This document shows positions 36,190 to 42,320 of a DNA stretch of 42,320 nucleotides, one piece after another. The stretch is from contig JAEXAJ010000090.1 of the NCBI GenBank assembly GCA_023458215.1, forward strand, positions 1 through 42,320, written 5' to 3'. Position numbers and translations under genes: made by a program. The notes below the pieces were generated by a model, which was given only the letters and a program-made list of their open reading frames with translations, did not search any database and was not told the DNA's origin. The DNA comes from Bacteroidota bacterium (GTDB lineage Bacteria > Bacteroidota > Bacteroidia > Bacteroidales > Bacteroidaceae). The number at the start of each line of letters is the position of its first letter. The stretch's first letter is position 1.

Positions 36190-36891
36190 ATGAAATATGC
36201 ACTGATTGCTGCAGGACAAGGTTCTCGCTTGGTTTCGGAGGGAATGCAGGTTCCCAAACCGTTGGTCAAAGTTGGCGGAGTACCTTTGTTGAGCAGGTTA
36301 TTTCGGGTTTTTCTTGATAATGATGCAGAGTCTTTCTGCATCATTATCAATAAAGAAATGACCGAAGTTTACGATTTTCTCAAGCAACAGCAACTTCCGG
36401 TCCCTCTTGACATCGTAGTGAAGTCTACGCCTGATTCTTTTCATAGTTTTTATGAACTTACTCCTTATCTGCAAGGAAAAGGGAAGTTTTGCCTGACTAC
36501 AGTCGACCCCATCTTCCGCGAACAAGAGTTTTCTTCTTATATCCGAACGTTTTGTGAGGATAAGGATAATGACGCGCTGATGGCAGTTACCGATTATGTT
36601 GATGATGAGCGTCCTCTCTATGTGAAGACAGCTCCCGATATGCGTATCACCGGATATGCCAGCGAGCCTTATGACGGCTCCCGGTATATTTCAGGAGGTA
36701 TATACTGTATGAATCAAAAAGCACTTTCACTACTGCCTGCTGCCATGGAAGCCGGAGTTGCCCGCATGCGTGGTTTTCAGCAGTATTTGGTAGATGCGGG
36801 GGTGCGGATGCAAGCCCATCCTTTTTCCAAAATCATTGATATTGACCATACGGCTGACATCCGGAAGGCTGAACTTTTTTTAGAGACATAA
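36190..36891 (+). CDS. Nucleotidyltransferase (sugar/inositol-phosphate NTP transferase type)
   Basis: The 233-residue cytosolic protein opens with MKYALIAAGQGSRL and PKPLVKVGGVPLL (Pro22-Lys23-Pro24), the nucleotide-binding signature of NTP transferases. Its small size fits a CTP or UTP phosphate-sugar transferase without extra domains. Given the inositol-phosphate synthase 14 nt upstream and a CDP-alcohol transferase two genes downstream, inositol-1-phosphate cytidylyltransferase is a reasonable inference, not shown. It ends 7 nt before the ATP-grasp-like gene. Confidence 0.8.
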   Translation: MKYALIAAGQGSRLVSEGMQVPKPLVKVGGVPLLSRLFRVFLDNDAESFCIIINKEMTEVYDFLKQQQLPVPLDIVVKSTPDSFHSFYELTPYLQGKGKFCLTTVDPIFREQEFSSYIRTFCEDKDNDALMAVTDYVDDERPLYVKTAPDMRITGYASEPYDGSRYISGGIYCMNQKALSLLPAAMEAGVARMRGFQQYLVDAGVRMQAHPFSKIIDIDHTADIRKAELFLET

Positions 36892-36898
36892 ACTTATA

Positions 36899-37768
36899 AT
36901 GAAACCATTGACTATTGCGGGAATACAGAGATATTCCCTGTTTTCTCCGAATCATGTTGGAAATGATGCTGCTGTATTCTCAGCTGTAGGCCAATATCTT
37001 ACGGAGAATGGACATAAAGTGAATATGTATACCGAGCAGGAGTTCCTGACCGATTCACTGCAAGGAGAGAAACATGTGTTTACGATGATGCGCAGCAAAG
37101 CTGCCGTACGTAAATTGCAAAAGTTACAGGCAGAAGGTACTGTAGCTGTTAATTCGGGATTGGGAATCGAAAATTGCACGCGCGAACGGATGACCACTCT
37201 TCTTCTCGAAAATCAGGTTTCCCATCCGGATAGCTTGATTTGTAATACCGGAGAAAGTATTCCATTGGATTTGCTAGAGAAGAAGTTTGAACCATGTTGG
37301 GTAAAGCGTGCCGATTTTCATGCTATCCACCGTGAAGATGTAACCTATGTGCGCAGTGCTGAAGAACTTCGTGACGTAGTAGCTGAATACGCTTTGCGTG
37401 GTATTGAACGAGTAGTGATTAACGAGCACTTGAAAGGAGACCTGGTGAAATTTTACGGTGTGGCCGGCACTGATTTCTTCTATTGGTTCTATCCCCAAGA
37501 GGGAGGACATAGCAAATTCGGACTTGAAGCCATCAATGGAGCACCTCATGGCATTCCTTTTTCGTTGGACGAACTGCGACAGCTTTGCGAAGATGCCGCC
37601 CGTGTGCTTCAGGTTCATATCTATGGCGGAGACTGTATTGTATCGCCCGATTCAAGCATTCGGATCATAGACTTTAACGACTGGCCCAGTTTTGCCCCTT
37701 GTCGTAAAGAAGCATCCAAAGCCATCGGTGAAACAATTCTGCAAGCATTTAAAAACAGTATTATATGA
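36899..37768 (+). CDS. ATP-grasp-like protein of the inositol-lipid cluster
   Basis: The 289-residue protein has an N-terminal Rossmann-like part, then CWVKRADFHAI, RVVINEHLKGDLVKFYGV and RIIDFNDWPSF. That pattern (Lys on a strand, E-H-hydrophobic, late D-F-N for Mg-ATP) is that of ATP-grasp ligases and inositol-polyphosphate-kinase-like folds. The substrate is unknown. Its stop overlaps the next start by 4 nt (ATGA), pointing to translational coupling with the phosphatidyltransferase. Confidence 0.7.
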   Translation: MKPLTIAGIQRYSLFSPNHVGNDAAVFSAVGQYLTENGHKVNMYTEQEFLTDSLQGEKHVFTMMRSKAAVRKLQKLQAEGTVAVNSGLGIENCTRERMTTLLLENQVSHPDSLICNTGESIPLDLLEKKFEPCWVKRADFHAIHREDVTYVRSAEELRDVVAEYALRGIERVVINEHLKGDLVKFYGVAGTDFFYWFYPQEGGHSKFGLEAINGAPHGIPFSLDELRQLCEDAARVLQVHIYGGDCIVSPDSSIRIIDFNDWPSFAPCRKEASKAIGETILQAFKNSII

Positions 37769-38673
37769 GTGGAGAAACAAAAAAGTCAAATCTGCAAGCT
37801 TCGTTGAAGTCTACGGATACGGAGGAGTGGATTGACCTGTTGTTCTATCGTCCCATCGGTTATCGTTGGGCGATTTTATTTGAAAAACTGGGAGTGACGC
37901 CGAATGCAATTACAATTGCTTCTATCTTTCTGGGAGTTGCCTCGGGTTTTCTTTTTTATTATAACGATTTACTTCTTAACTTAATAGGAATGTGTTTGCT
38001 GATTTGGGCAAACATGTACGATAGTGCCGACGGGCAGTTGGCCCGTATGACGGGACAAAAGTCTGAGCTGGGACGTATCCTTGATGGAGTTTCCGGTGAT
38101 TTGTGGTTTATATCAATTTATGTGGCTCTATGTCTACGAATGACTCCGCAATGGGGCTGTTACATTTGGATATTGGCTGCTGTGGCAGGCTTTGCACATA
38201 GCAAACAGGCTGCTATGGCCGATTATTACCGCAACATCCATTTGTTTTTCCTCAAGGGGAAATCAGGCAGCGAGCTTGACAATTCGAAACAGCAACGTGC
38301 GCTATTTGCCTCTTTGTCTTGGAAGAAAGATCTTGTCCGTAAAACATTTTTATGGTTTTATGGTAATTACACAGCTTCACAAGAACAACTTTCGCCGGCA
38401 TTCCAACGGTTCTTCAGAGCATTGGCAATCACATATGGTGAAGTCTATCCTCAAAGTATCAGTGACGAATTTCGTAAAGGCAGTTTGCCTTTAATGAAAT
38501 ATACTAATATACTTTCGTTCAATACACGAGTCATTGCATTATTTGTTTCGTTGATGTTCAATGTACCTTGGGCTTATTTTGTGTTTGAACTTACGGTGCT
38601 CAATATATTATTGGTTTACATGATTTACAAACACGAAGCATTGAGTAAATTTATGTACCGAAAACTTTCGTAA
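37765..38673 (+). CDS. CDP-alcohol phosphatidyltransferase of the inositol-lipid cluster
   Basis: The 302-residue membrane protein has about six to seven helices and the family motif beginning Asp86-x2-Asp89-Gly90-x2-Ala93-Arg94-x8-Gly103-x3-Asp107. The final catalytic Asp is expected at 111, but 111 is Gly and the Asp is at 112 (GVSGD). It likely makes a phosphatidylinositol-type lipid from inositol 1-phosphate and CDP-diacylglycerol, or uses a CDP-inositol donor. It is about 100 residues longer than PgsA because of a soluble stretch in the middle (residues about 150-230). Confidence 0.88.
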   Translation: MSGETKKSNLQASLKSTDTEEWIDLLFYRPIGYRWAILFEKLGVTPNAITIASIFLGVASGFLFYYNDLLLNLIGMCLLIWANMYDSADGQLARMTGQKSELGRILDGVSGDLWFISIYVALCLRMTPQWGCYIWILAAVAGFAHSKQAAMADYYRNIHLFFLKGKSGSELDNSKQQRALFASLSWKKDLVRKTFLWFYGNYTASQEQLSPAFQRFFRALAITYGEVYPQSISDEFRKGSLPLMKYTNILSFNTRVIALFVSLMFNVPWAYFVFELTVLNILLVYMIYKHEALSKFMYRKLS

Positions 38674-38676
38674 TTT

Positions 38677-39681
38677 ATGAATAGCAAGTTCAGGAATGTT
38701 TTTTTAGTATTCGGCATTGTAGCGGTAGTTATTATGCTGTTTACTTTTGATGTATCTTATGATGAATTGTTGGGCAATTTGAAGCGTGCAGGTATATACT
38801 TGCCTTTAGTATTATTGCTGTGGCTGGTCGTTTATTGTATAAATACCCTTTCATGGTATATCATTATAAAGAGTGGAGGAAAACTAGGGGGGCTGACTTT
38901 CAGTAAACTGTTCAAATATACCATTTCCGGTTTTGCACTCAACTATGTTACTCCTGTGGGACTGATGGGAGGAGAACCCTACCGTATAATGGAGCTTACT
39001 CCATATTTGGGAGTAGAGCGCTCCACTTCTTCCGTTATCCTGTATGTGATGACACATATTTTTTCGCATTTCGTCTTTTGGATGAGCGCAGTGGTTATCT
39101 ACGTTCTCTTTTTTCCTGTAAATTGGGAGATGGGTATTATACTGGGTCTTATTACTGTTTTTTGTATATTCTTGGGCACACTAATGGCTAAAGGATATAA
39201 GCATGGAATGGCAGTAGCATGCATGCGTGTAGGAAGCAAAATTCCTTTCTTGAAGAAGAAGGTTGTACGTTTTGCTGAGATACATAAAGAAAAATTAGAA
39301 AATATCGATCAGCAGATAGCTCTGCTTCATCAGCAACGTAGAAGCACGTTTTATGGTGCGTTGGCTTTGGAATACACTTCCCGCATTGTAAGTTGTGCCG
39401 AAGTATGGTTGATATTGAATGTACTCACTACCGATGTCAGTTTTATCAATTGTTTCCTTATTCTGGCTTTTTCTTCTTTACTTGCAAATCTTTTATTCTT
39501 CCTGCCTATGCAGTTGGGCGGGCGCGAAGGAGGTTTTGCTTTGGCGGTTGGTGGACTTGCCCTTTCGGGAGCCTACGGGGTGTACACAGCCTTGATAACC
39601 CGCGTGCGTGAGTTGGTATGGATTGTGATAGGGCTTGCTTTGATGAAGGTTGGCAATAAGAAAACGGCCACGAAAGTATAA
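38677..39681 (+). CDS. LPG-synthase-like (UPF0104) integral membrane protein
   Basis: The 334-residue protein has about eight to nine membrane helices and matches the flippase part of lysylphosphatidylglycerol synthases (UPF0104/AglD2), with NYVTPVGLMGGEPYRIMEL and LPMQLGGREGGFALAVGG as the conserved loops. No catalytic LPG-synthase domain is present. In this operon, transfer of the new inositol lipid or its precursor across the membrane is a fair guess. Gap to the previous gene is 3 nt. Confidence 0.85.
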   Translation: MNSKFRNVFLVFGIVAVVIMLFTFDVSYDELLGNLKRAGIYLPLVLLLWLVVYCINTLSWYIIIKSGGKLGGLTFSKLFKYTISGFALNYVTPVGLMGGEPYRIMELTPYLGVERSTSSVILYVMTHIFSHFVFWMSAVVIYVLFFPVNWEMGIILGLITVFCIFLGTLMAKGYKHGMAVACMRVGSKIPFLKKKVVRFAEIHKEKLENIDQQIALLHQQRRSTFYGALALEYTSRIVSCAEVWLILNVLTTDVSFINCFLILAFSSLLANLLFFLPMQLGGREGGFALAVGGLALSGAYGVYTALITRVRELVWIVIGLALMKVGNKKTATKV

Positions 39682-39714
39682 GACTTGGAAAAATAACAAT
39701 AGACTATAGAAAAG

Positions 39715-40425
39715 ATGATTAATAAAAATAAGATAAAAGCAATTGCGTTTGATTTTGGAGGAACCTTAGACTCTCCTTTCCTTCATTGGATGGATATTTA
39801 TCTGTATCTATATACCACTAAGCTGAATCTGCCACTGACGCCTGACAACTTTAAGGATTCTTACGTCTATGCCGAGCAAATGATGGAAAAATTGCAGTTG
39901 GTGCAGCCTTCGCATTCGTTGCCGGAGACTCAGAAGTTTAAAACGGACTTGCAATTTTCTCATCTCATAGAGAAAGGTGTATTAGCTGATACGCCGGAAA
40001 ACCGAGACGAACTTCCCCTACAGGCTGCTCTTTTGTCTGCCGAATACTCTTCCGGTTATGTAGCAGCTGCGCGCAGCATACTTGCTGAATTGCAAAAAAA
40101 GTATGTTCTATTGCTTGTATCCAACTACTACGGCAATGTCAGCAAAATAGCCGGTGACTTGGAAATCGCTCCGTATTTCATGTCTATTACCGATTCTACT
40201 ATTGCCGGTGTGCGTAAACCCGATCCGGCTCTTTGGAGATTGGCTATTGAGGGTGCGGGCTTCAACCCCGAAGAAGTGCTTATCGTAGGTGATTCGATGA
40301 AAAATGATATATTACCGGGTATCAGTTTGGGATGTCAGGTGATACTGGGTTGCCCTGATTCAAAAGAAAAGCCGGCAGGAATAACTTGTGTAACAGAGTT
40401 GCGGCAACTATTGGGTATACTTTAA
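39715..40425 (+). CDS. HAD-family hydrolase of the inositol-lipid cluster
   Basis: The 236-residue protein has the HAD fold: motif I FD13FGGTLD, motif II LLVSNYYG, motif III Lys in VRKPDPALW and motif IV VGDSMKNDI. The general-acid Asp usually two residues after the nucleophile is Gly15, a variant seen in some HAD subfamilies that may lower phosphatase activity. By position it is the candidate phosphatidylinositol-phosphate phosphatase. A terminator follows at once. Confidence 0.85.
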   Translation: MINKNKIKAIAFDFGGTLDSPFLHWMDIYLYLYTTKLNLPLTPDNFKDSYVYAEQMMEKLQLVQPSHSLPETQKFKTDLQFSHLIEKGVLADTPENRDELPLQAALLSAEYSSGYVAAARSILAELQKKYVLLLVSNYYGNVSKIAGDLEIAPYFMSITDSTIAGVRKPDPALWRLAIEGAGFNPEEVLIVGDSMKNDILPGISLGCQVILGCPDSKEKPAGITCVTELRQLLGIL

Positions 40426-40430
40426 AAATA

Positions 40431-40476
40431 AAAGAGAGTGCATCTTCCTGAAATGTTTGATGCACTCTCTTTTTTT
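40431..40476. terminator. Bidirectional terminator
   Basis: The 14-bp stem AAAGAGAGTGCATC (40431-40444) with 40459-40472, a 14-nt loop, and T-runs on both strands. It serves the convergent HAD gene and rng. Confidence 0.92.
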
Positions 40477-42049
40477 ATTTGATTTCGATTTCTTCCTTCA
40501 TATCGATCTCTTCTCCTTGCGGATCGAAGAATATATACTCCAGAAACGCGAGTTTCTGATCAGGAATAATCTTGATACCGAATCCGTACTTCATCTGCCA
40601 TCTACGTTTCAAGGAGACAAATCCTTGATTGATGTAAGCGGCAATGTACGGGTGGATGTGTAACGAGAATTTCTTTACCTTCAATTTGTTGACTAGATAG
40701 TCAATTTTACTCTCTAAAGTGTCTGTGAAGAGAATGGACGATTTAATGGTGCCTTTACCGAAGCAGGTGGGACAGGTCTCCGAGGTATTAACATCCATGG
40801 CCGGGCGTACGCGCTGGCGGGTGATCTGCATCAGTCCGAATTTGCTGAGCGGCAGGATGTTATGGCGTGCTCTGTCTTTCTGCATGTTGGCACACATACG
40901 TTCGTAAAGCTTTTGTCTGTTTTCGGCTTCATTCATATCAATGAAGTCTACTACGATGATGCCACCCATATCTCTTAATCGTAACTGGCGTGCCAGTTCA
41001 TCGGCTGCTCCCAGATTCACTTCCAGTGCGTTGCCTTCCTGCCCGTTGGCATTCTTGGTGCGGTTACCGCTGTTCACGTCTACTACGTGAAGCGCCTCAG
41101 TATGCTCAATAATCAGGTAGGCACCACTTTTGTATGAAATGGTTTTGCCGAATGACGATTTGATTTGTTTGGTGATACCAAAATTGTCATAGATGGGGAG
41201 TTGTCCTTTGTACAGTTTGACGATTCCTGCCCGTTCAGGGGCGATGAGAGTTACGTAATCCTTTATTTCGTGGAACACAGCTTCGTTATTCACGTGGATG
41301 TTTTCGAAAGAAGGGTTGAACAAGTCGCGTAGTAGTCCTACGGCGCGGCTGGTTTCTTCGTAAATCAGCGTCGGAAACTTAGTGGCTTTCTGTACCTTTG
41401 TGATGGCGTCTTCCCAATGCTTCAATAAAACTTTAAGCTCTCCGTCAAGCTCAGCTACACGTTTTCCTTCGGCAACGGTGCGGACAATCACACCGAAATT
41501 CTTCGGTTTGATGCTCATCAGCAATTGTTTGAGTCGTGCGCGTTCTTCGCTTGATTTAATTTTTTGTGAAACGGAAACCTTATCGTTAAAAGGGATGAGA
41601 ACAAGATATCTTCCGGCAAAGGAAAGCTCGGAAGTCAGTCTAGGACCCTTGGTAGAGATAGGTTCCTTAACAATTTGCACTATAACTTCTTGTCCGACTT
41701 TGAGTGTGTTGGCTACTGTGCCGTCTTTTTCAAGGTCAGGAAGTATAGTTGCTTTTGTAATGGGGTTTAATTTCTTTTTGTCGCTTAAAGTTTGCTTTAC
41801 GTATTTCTCTAACGAGTTAAATTGAGGACCTAGGTCCAGGTAATGAAGGAAAGCATCTTTCTCGTAACCCACGTCCACGAAGCAGGCATTCAGGCCGGGC
41901 ATCAATTTCTTGACGCGTCCCAAATACATGTTGCCCACTGAGAAGGAGATATTTCTTCCTTCGCTTTGAAGTTCCACCAGGCTCTTGTCTTCGAGTAATG
42001 CGATGGAAACCTCTTTGGGCTGTACGTCTACAACGAGTTCGCTTGTCAC
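40475..42049 (-). CDS. rng: Ribonuclease E/G
   Basis: The 524-residue endonuclease processes rRNA and starts mRNA decay. It has an S1-type domain (residues about 30-120), the catalytic DNase-I-like core with VVDVNSGN and IIVVDFIDM (metal-binding Asp residues), and the zinc-link TCPTCFGKG. There is no C-terminal scaffold region, as in RNase G. The start is GTG at 42047-42049 (MTSELVVDVQPKE), as in homologues; the frame is open to a TTG ten codons (nine residues) earlier. It follows the small mS38-like gene on the same strand. Confidence 0.93.
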   Translation of the reverse strand: MTSELVVDVQPKEVSIALLEDKSLVELQSEGRNISFSVGNMYLGRVKKLMPGLNACFVDVGYEKDAFLHYLDLGPQFNSLEKYVKQTLSDKKKLNPITKATILPDLEKDGTVANTLKVGQEVIVQIVKEPISTKGPRLTSELSFAGRYLVLIPFNDKVSVSQKIKSSEERARLKQLLMSIKPKNFGVIVRTVAEGKRVAELDGELKVLLKHWEDAITKVQKATKFPTLIYEETSRAVGLLRDLFNPSFENIHVNNEAVFHEIKDYVTLIAPERAGIVKLYKGQLPIYDNFGITKQIKSSFGKTISYKSGAYLIIEHTEALHVVDVNSGNRTKNANGQEGNALEVNLGAADELARQLRLRDMGGIIVVDFIDMNEAENRQKLYERMCANMQKDRARHNILPLSKFGLMQITRQRVRPAMDVNTSETCPTCFGKGTIKSSILFTDTLESKIDYLVNKLKVKKFSLHIHPYIAAYINQGFVSLKRRWQMKYGFGIKIIPDQKLAFLEYIFFDPQGEEIDMKEEIEIK

Positions 42050-42178
42050 AATAATTGCTTTTTTTAAAGTTGGCAAGGCTACATGTTGACAAGTTGACGA
42101 GGAGGATTGTCTTTCAGACTATTTTCCTTGCGTTTTGTCTCTTGTTTCCTTGTAAACTGAATTAGTTACTTAAACAAA

Positions 42179-42217
42179 GAACAAACTCGCGAGACATTTT
42201 GCTTCACAAGTTTGTTC
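42179..42217. terminator. Probable terminator between the mS38-like gene and rng
   Basis: GAACAAACT (42179-42187) pairs perfectly with 42209-42217 around a 21-nt loop, followed by TTTATTTT on the plus strand and TTTGTTTA on the minus strand. It lies 27 nt after the stop of the minus-strand small gene. rng must then have its own promoter in 42050-42178; a match as poor as TAGCCTTG was all I found there. Confidence 0.55.
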
Positions 42218-42243
42218 TTTATTTTGTCCTTCAGACTAAAAAA

Positions 42244-42320
42244 TTACTTTTTGCTTTTATGTCTGTTCTTTCTTAGTCTTTTTTTACGCTTGTGCGTAGA
42301 CATTTTATGTCTTTTTTTCT
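42244..42320 (-). CDS. Tiny basic protein resembling mS38 (AURKAIP1/COX24 domain), N-terminus outside window
   Basis: Read on the minus strand, an open frame runs from the window edge to TAA at 42244-42246. The visible 25 residues are over 60 percent Lys/Arg/His: K-K-R-H-K-M-S-T-H followed by KRKKRLRKNRHKSKK. The pattern K-M-x-x-H-K-x-K-K-x-x-x-K is that of the C-terminal domain of mitochondrial ribosomal protein mS38 (AURKAIP1; COX24 in yeast), which RefSeq, as I recall, also applies to tiny Bacteroidota proteins of about 30 residues. A ribosomal role is inferred. The frame is far below usual gene-calling length. Confidence 0.75.
   Translation of the reverse strand, partial: KKRHKMSTHKRKKRLRKNRHKSKK

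Overview
The window is chromosomal DNA of a gut Bacteroides-type bacterium (Bacteroidota). The evidence is a gene content of Bacteroides families (NigD-like lipoprotein, LruC-domain lipoprotein, DUF4421, DUF5686, inositol-lipid cluster, AspT/AspD), a MetH without its reactivation domain, and many promoters of the Bacteroides sigma-ABfr type (TAnnTTTG at -7, weak -33). There is no phage, conjugative element, insertion sequence, rRNA or tRNA that I can see. It is mostly ordinary core genome.

Layout. 1-3084: the start of a probable Fe-S scaffold gene (minus), a sialate O-acetylesterase (minus), then 857 nt without a gene that carries two 22-bp-period repeat arrays, a palindromic element and one copy of an 80-bp repeat. 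3085-8570: a DMP19-like protein, a NigD-like lipoprotein, a Yip1-type membrane protein, smpB and metH. 8667-10697 (minus): udk then an MltF-like transglycosylase. 10802-13920: a Dabb protein, DsbD and a CatA-fold acetyltransferase. 14029-18936: an LruC lipoprotein, a DUF2490 protein and a DUF4421 protein, and a hot-dog thioesterase. 19026-23810: the hisGDCB operon behind a His-rich leader peptide and a strong terminator, a classic attenuator. 24014-28419: TolC, an NtrC-type response regulator and a histidine kinase; tolC has a textbook sigma-54 promoter with two dyad sites upstream. 28466-32056 (minus): aspartate-alanine antiporter AspT and aspartate 4-decarboxylase AspD, a proton-motive decarboxylation cycle. 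32241-34778: a DUF5686 outer-membrane protein. 34880-40425: an inositol-lipid cluster (inositol-phosphate synthase, nucleotidyltransferase, ATP-grasp-like protein, CDP-alcohol phosphatidyltransferase, LPG-synthase-like membrane protein, HAD hydrolase). 40475-42049 (minus): RNase E/G, and at the right edge a tiny very basic protein resembling mitoribosomal mS38 (AURKAIP1/COX24).

The most unusual layer lies between the genes. At least nine palindromic elements (A, B, D-J) occupy gene boundaries. Most have arms built of tandem heptamer-like words that differ between copies. Seven of them share a short core near the centre ending in GCGCAGC or GCACAGC, while two (H and J) lack it. Several supply the stop codon, the start codon or the last residues of the flanking proteins. 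A second class has 14-bp words repeated at exactly 22-bp spacing. The other points worth following are the his attenuator, the sigma-54/TolC circuit, and a shifted catalytic Asp in the inositol-cluster phosphatidyltransferase.
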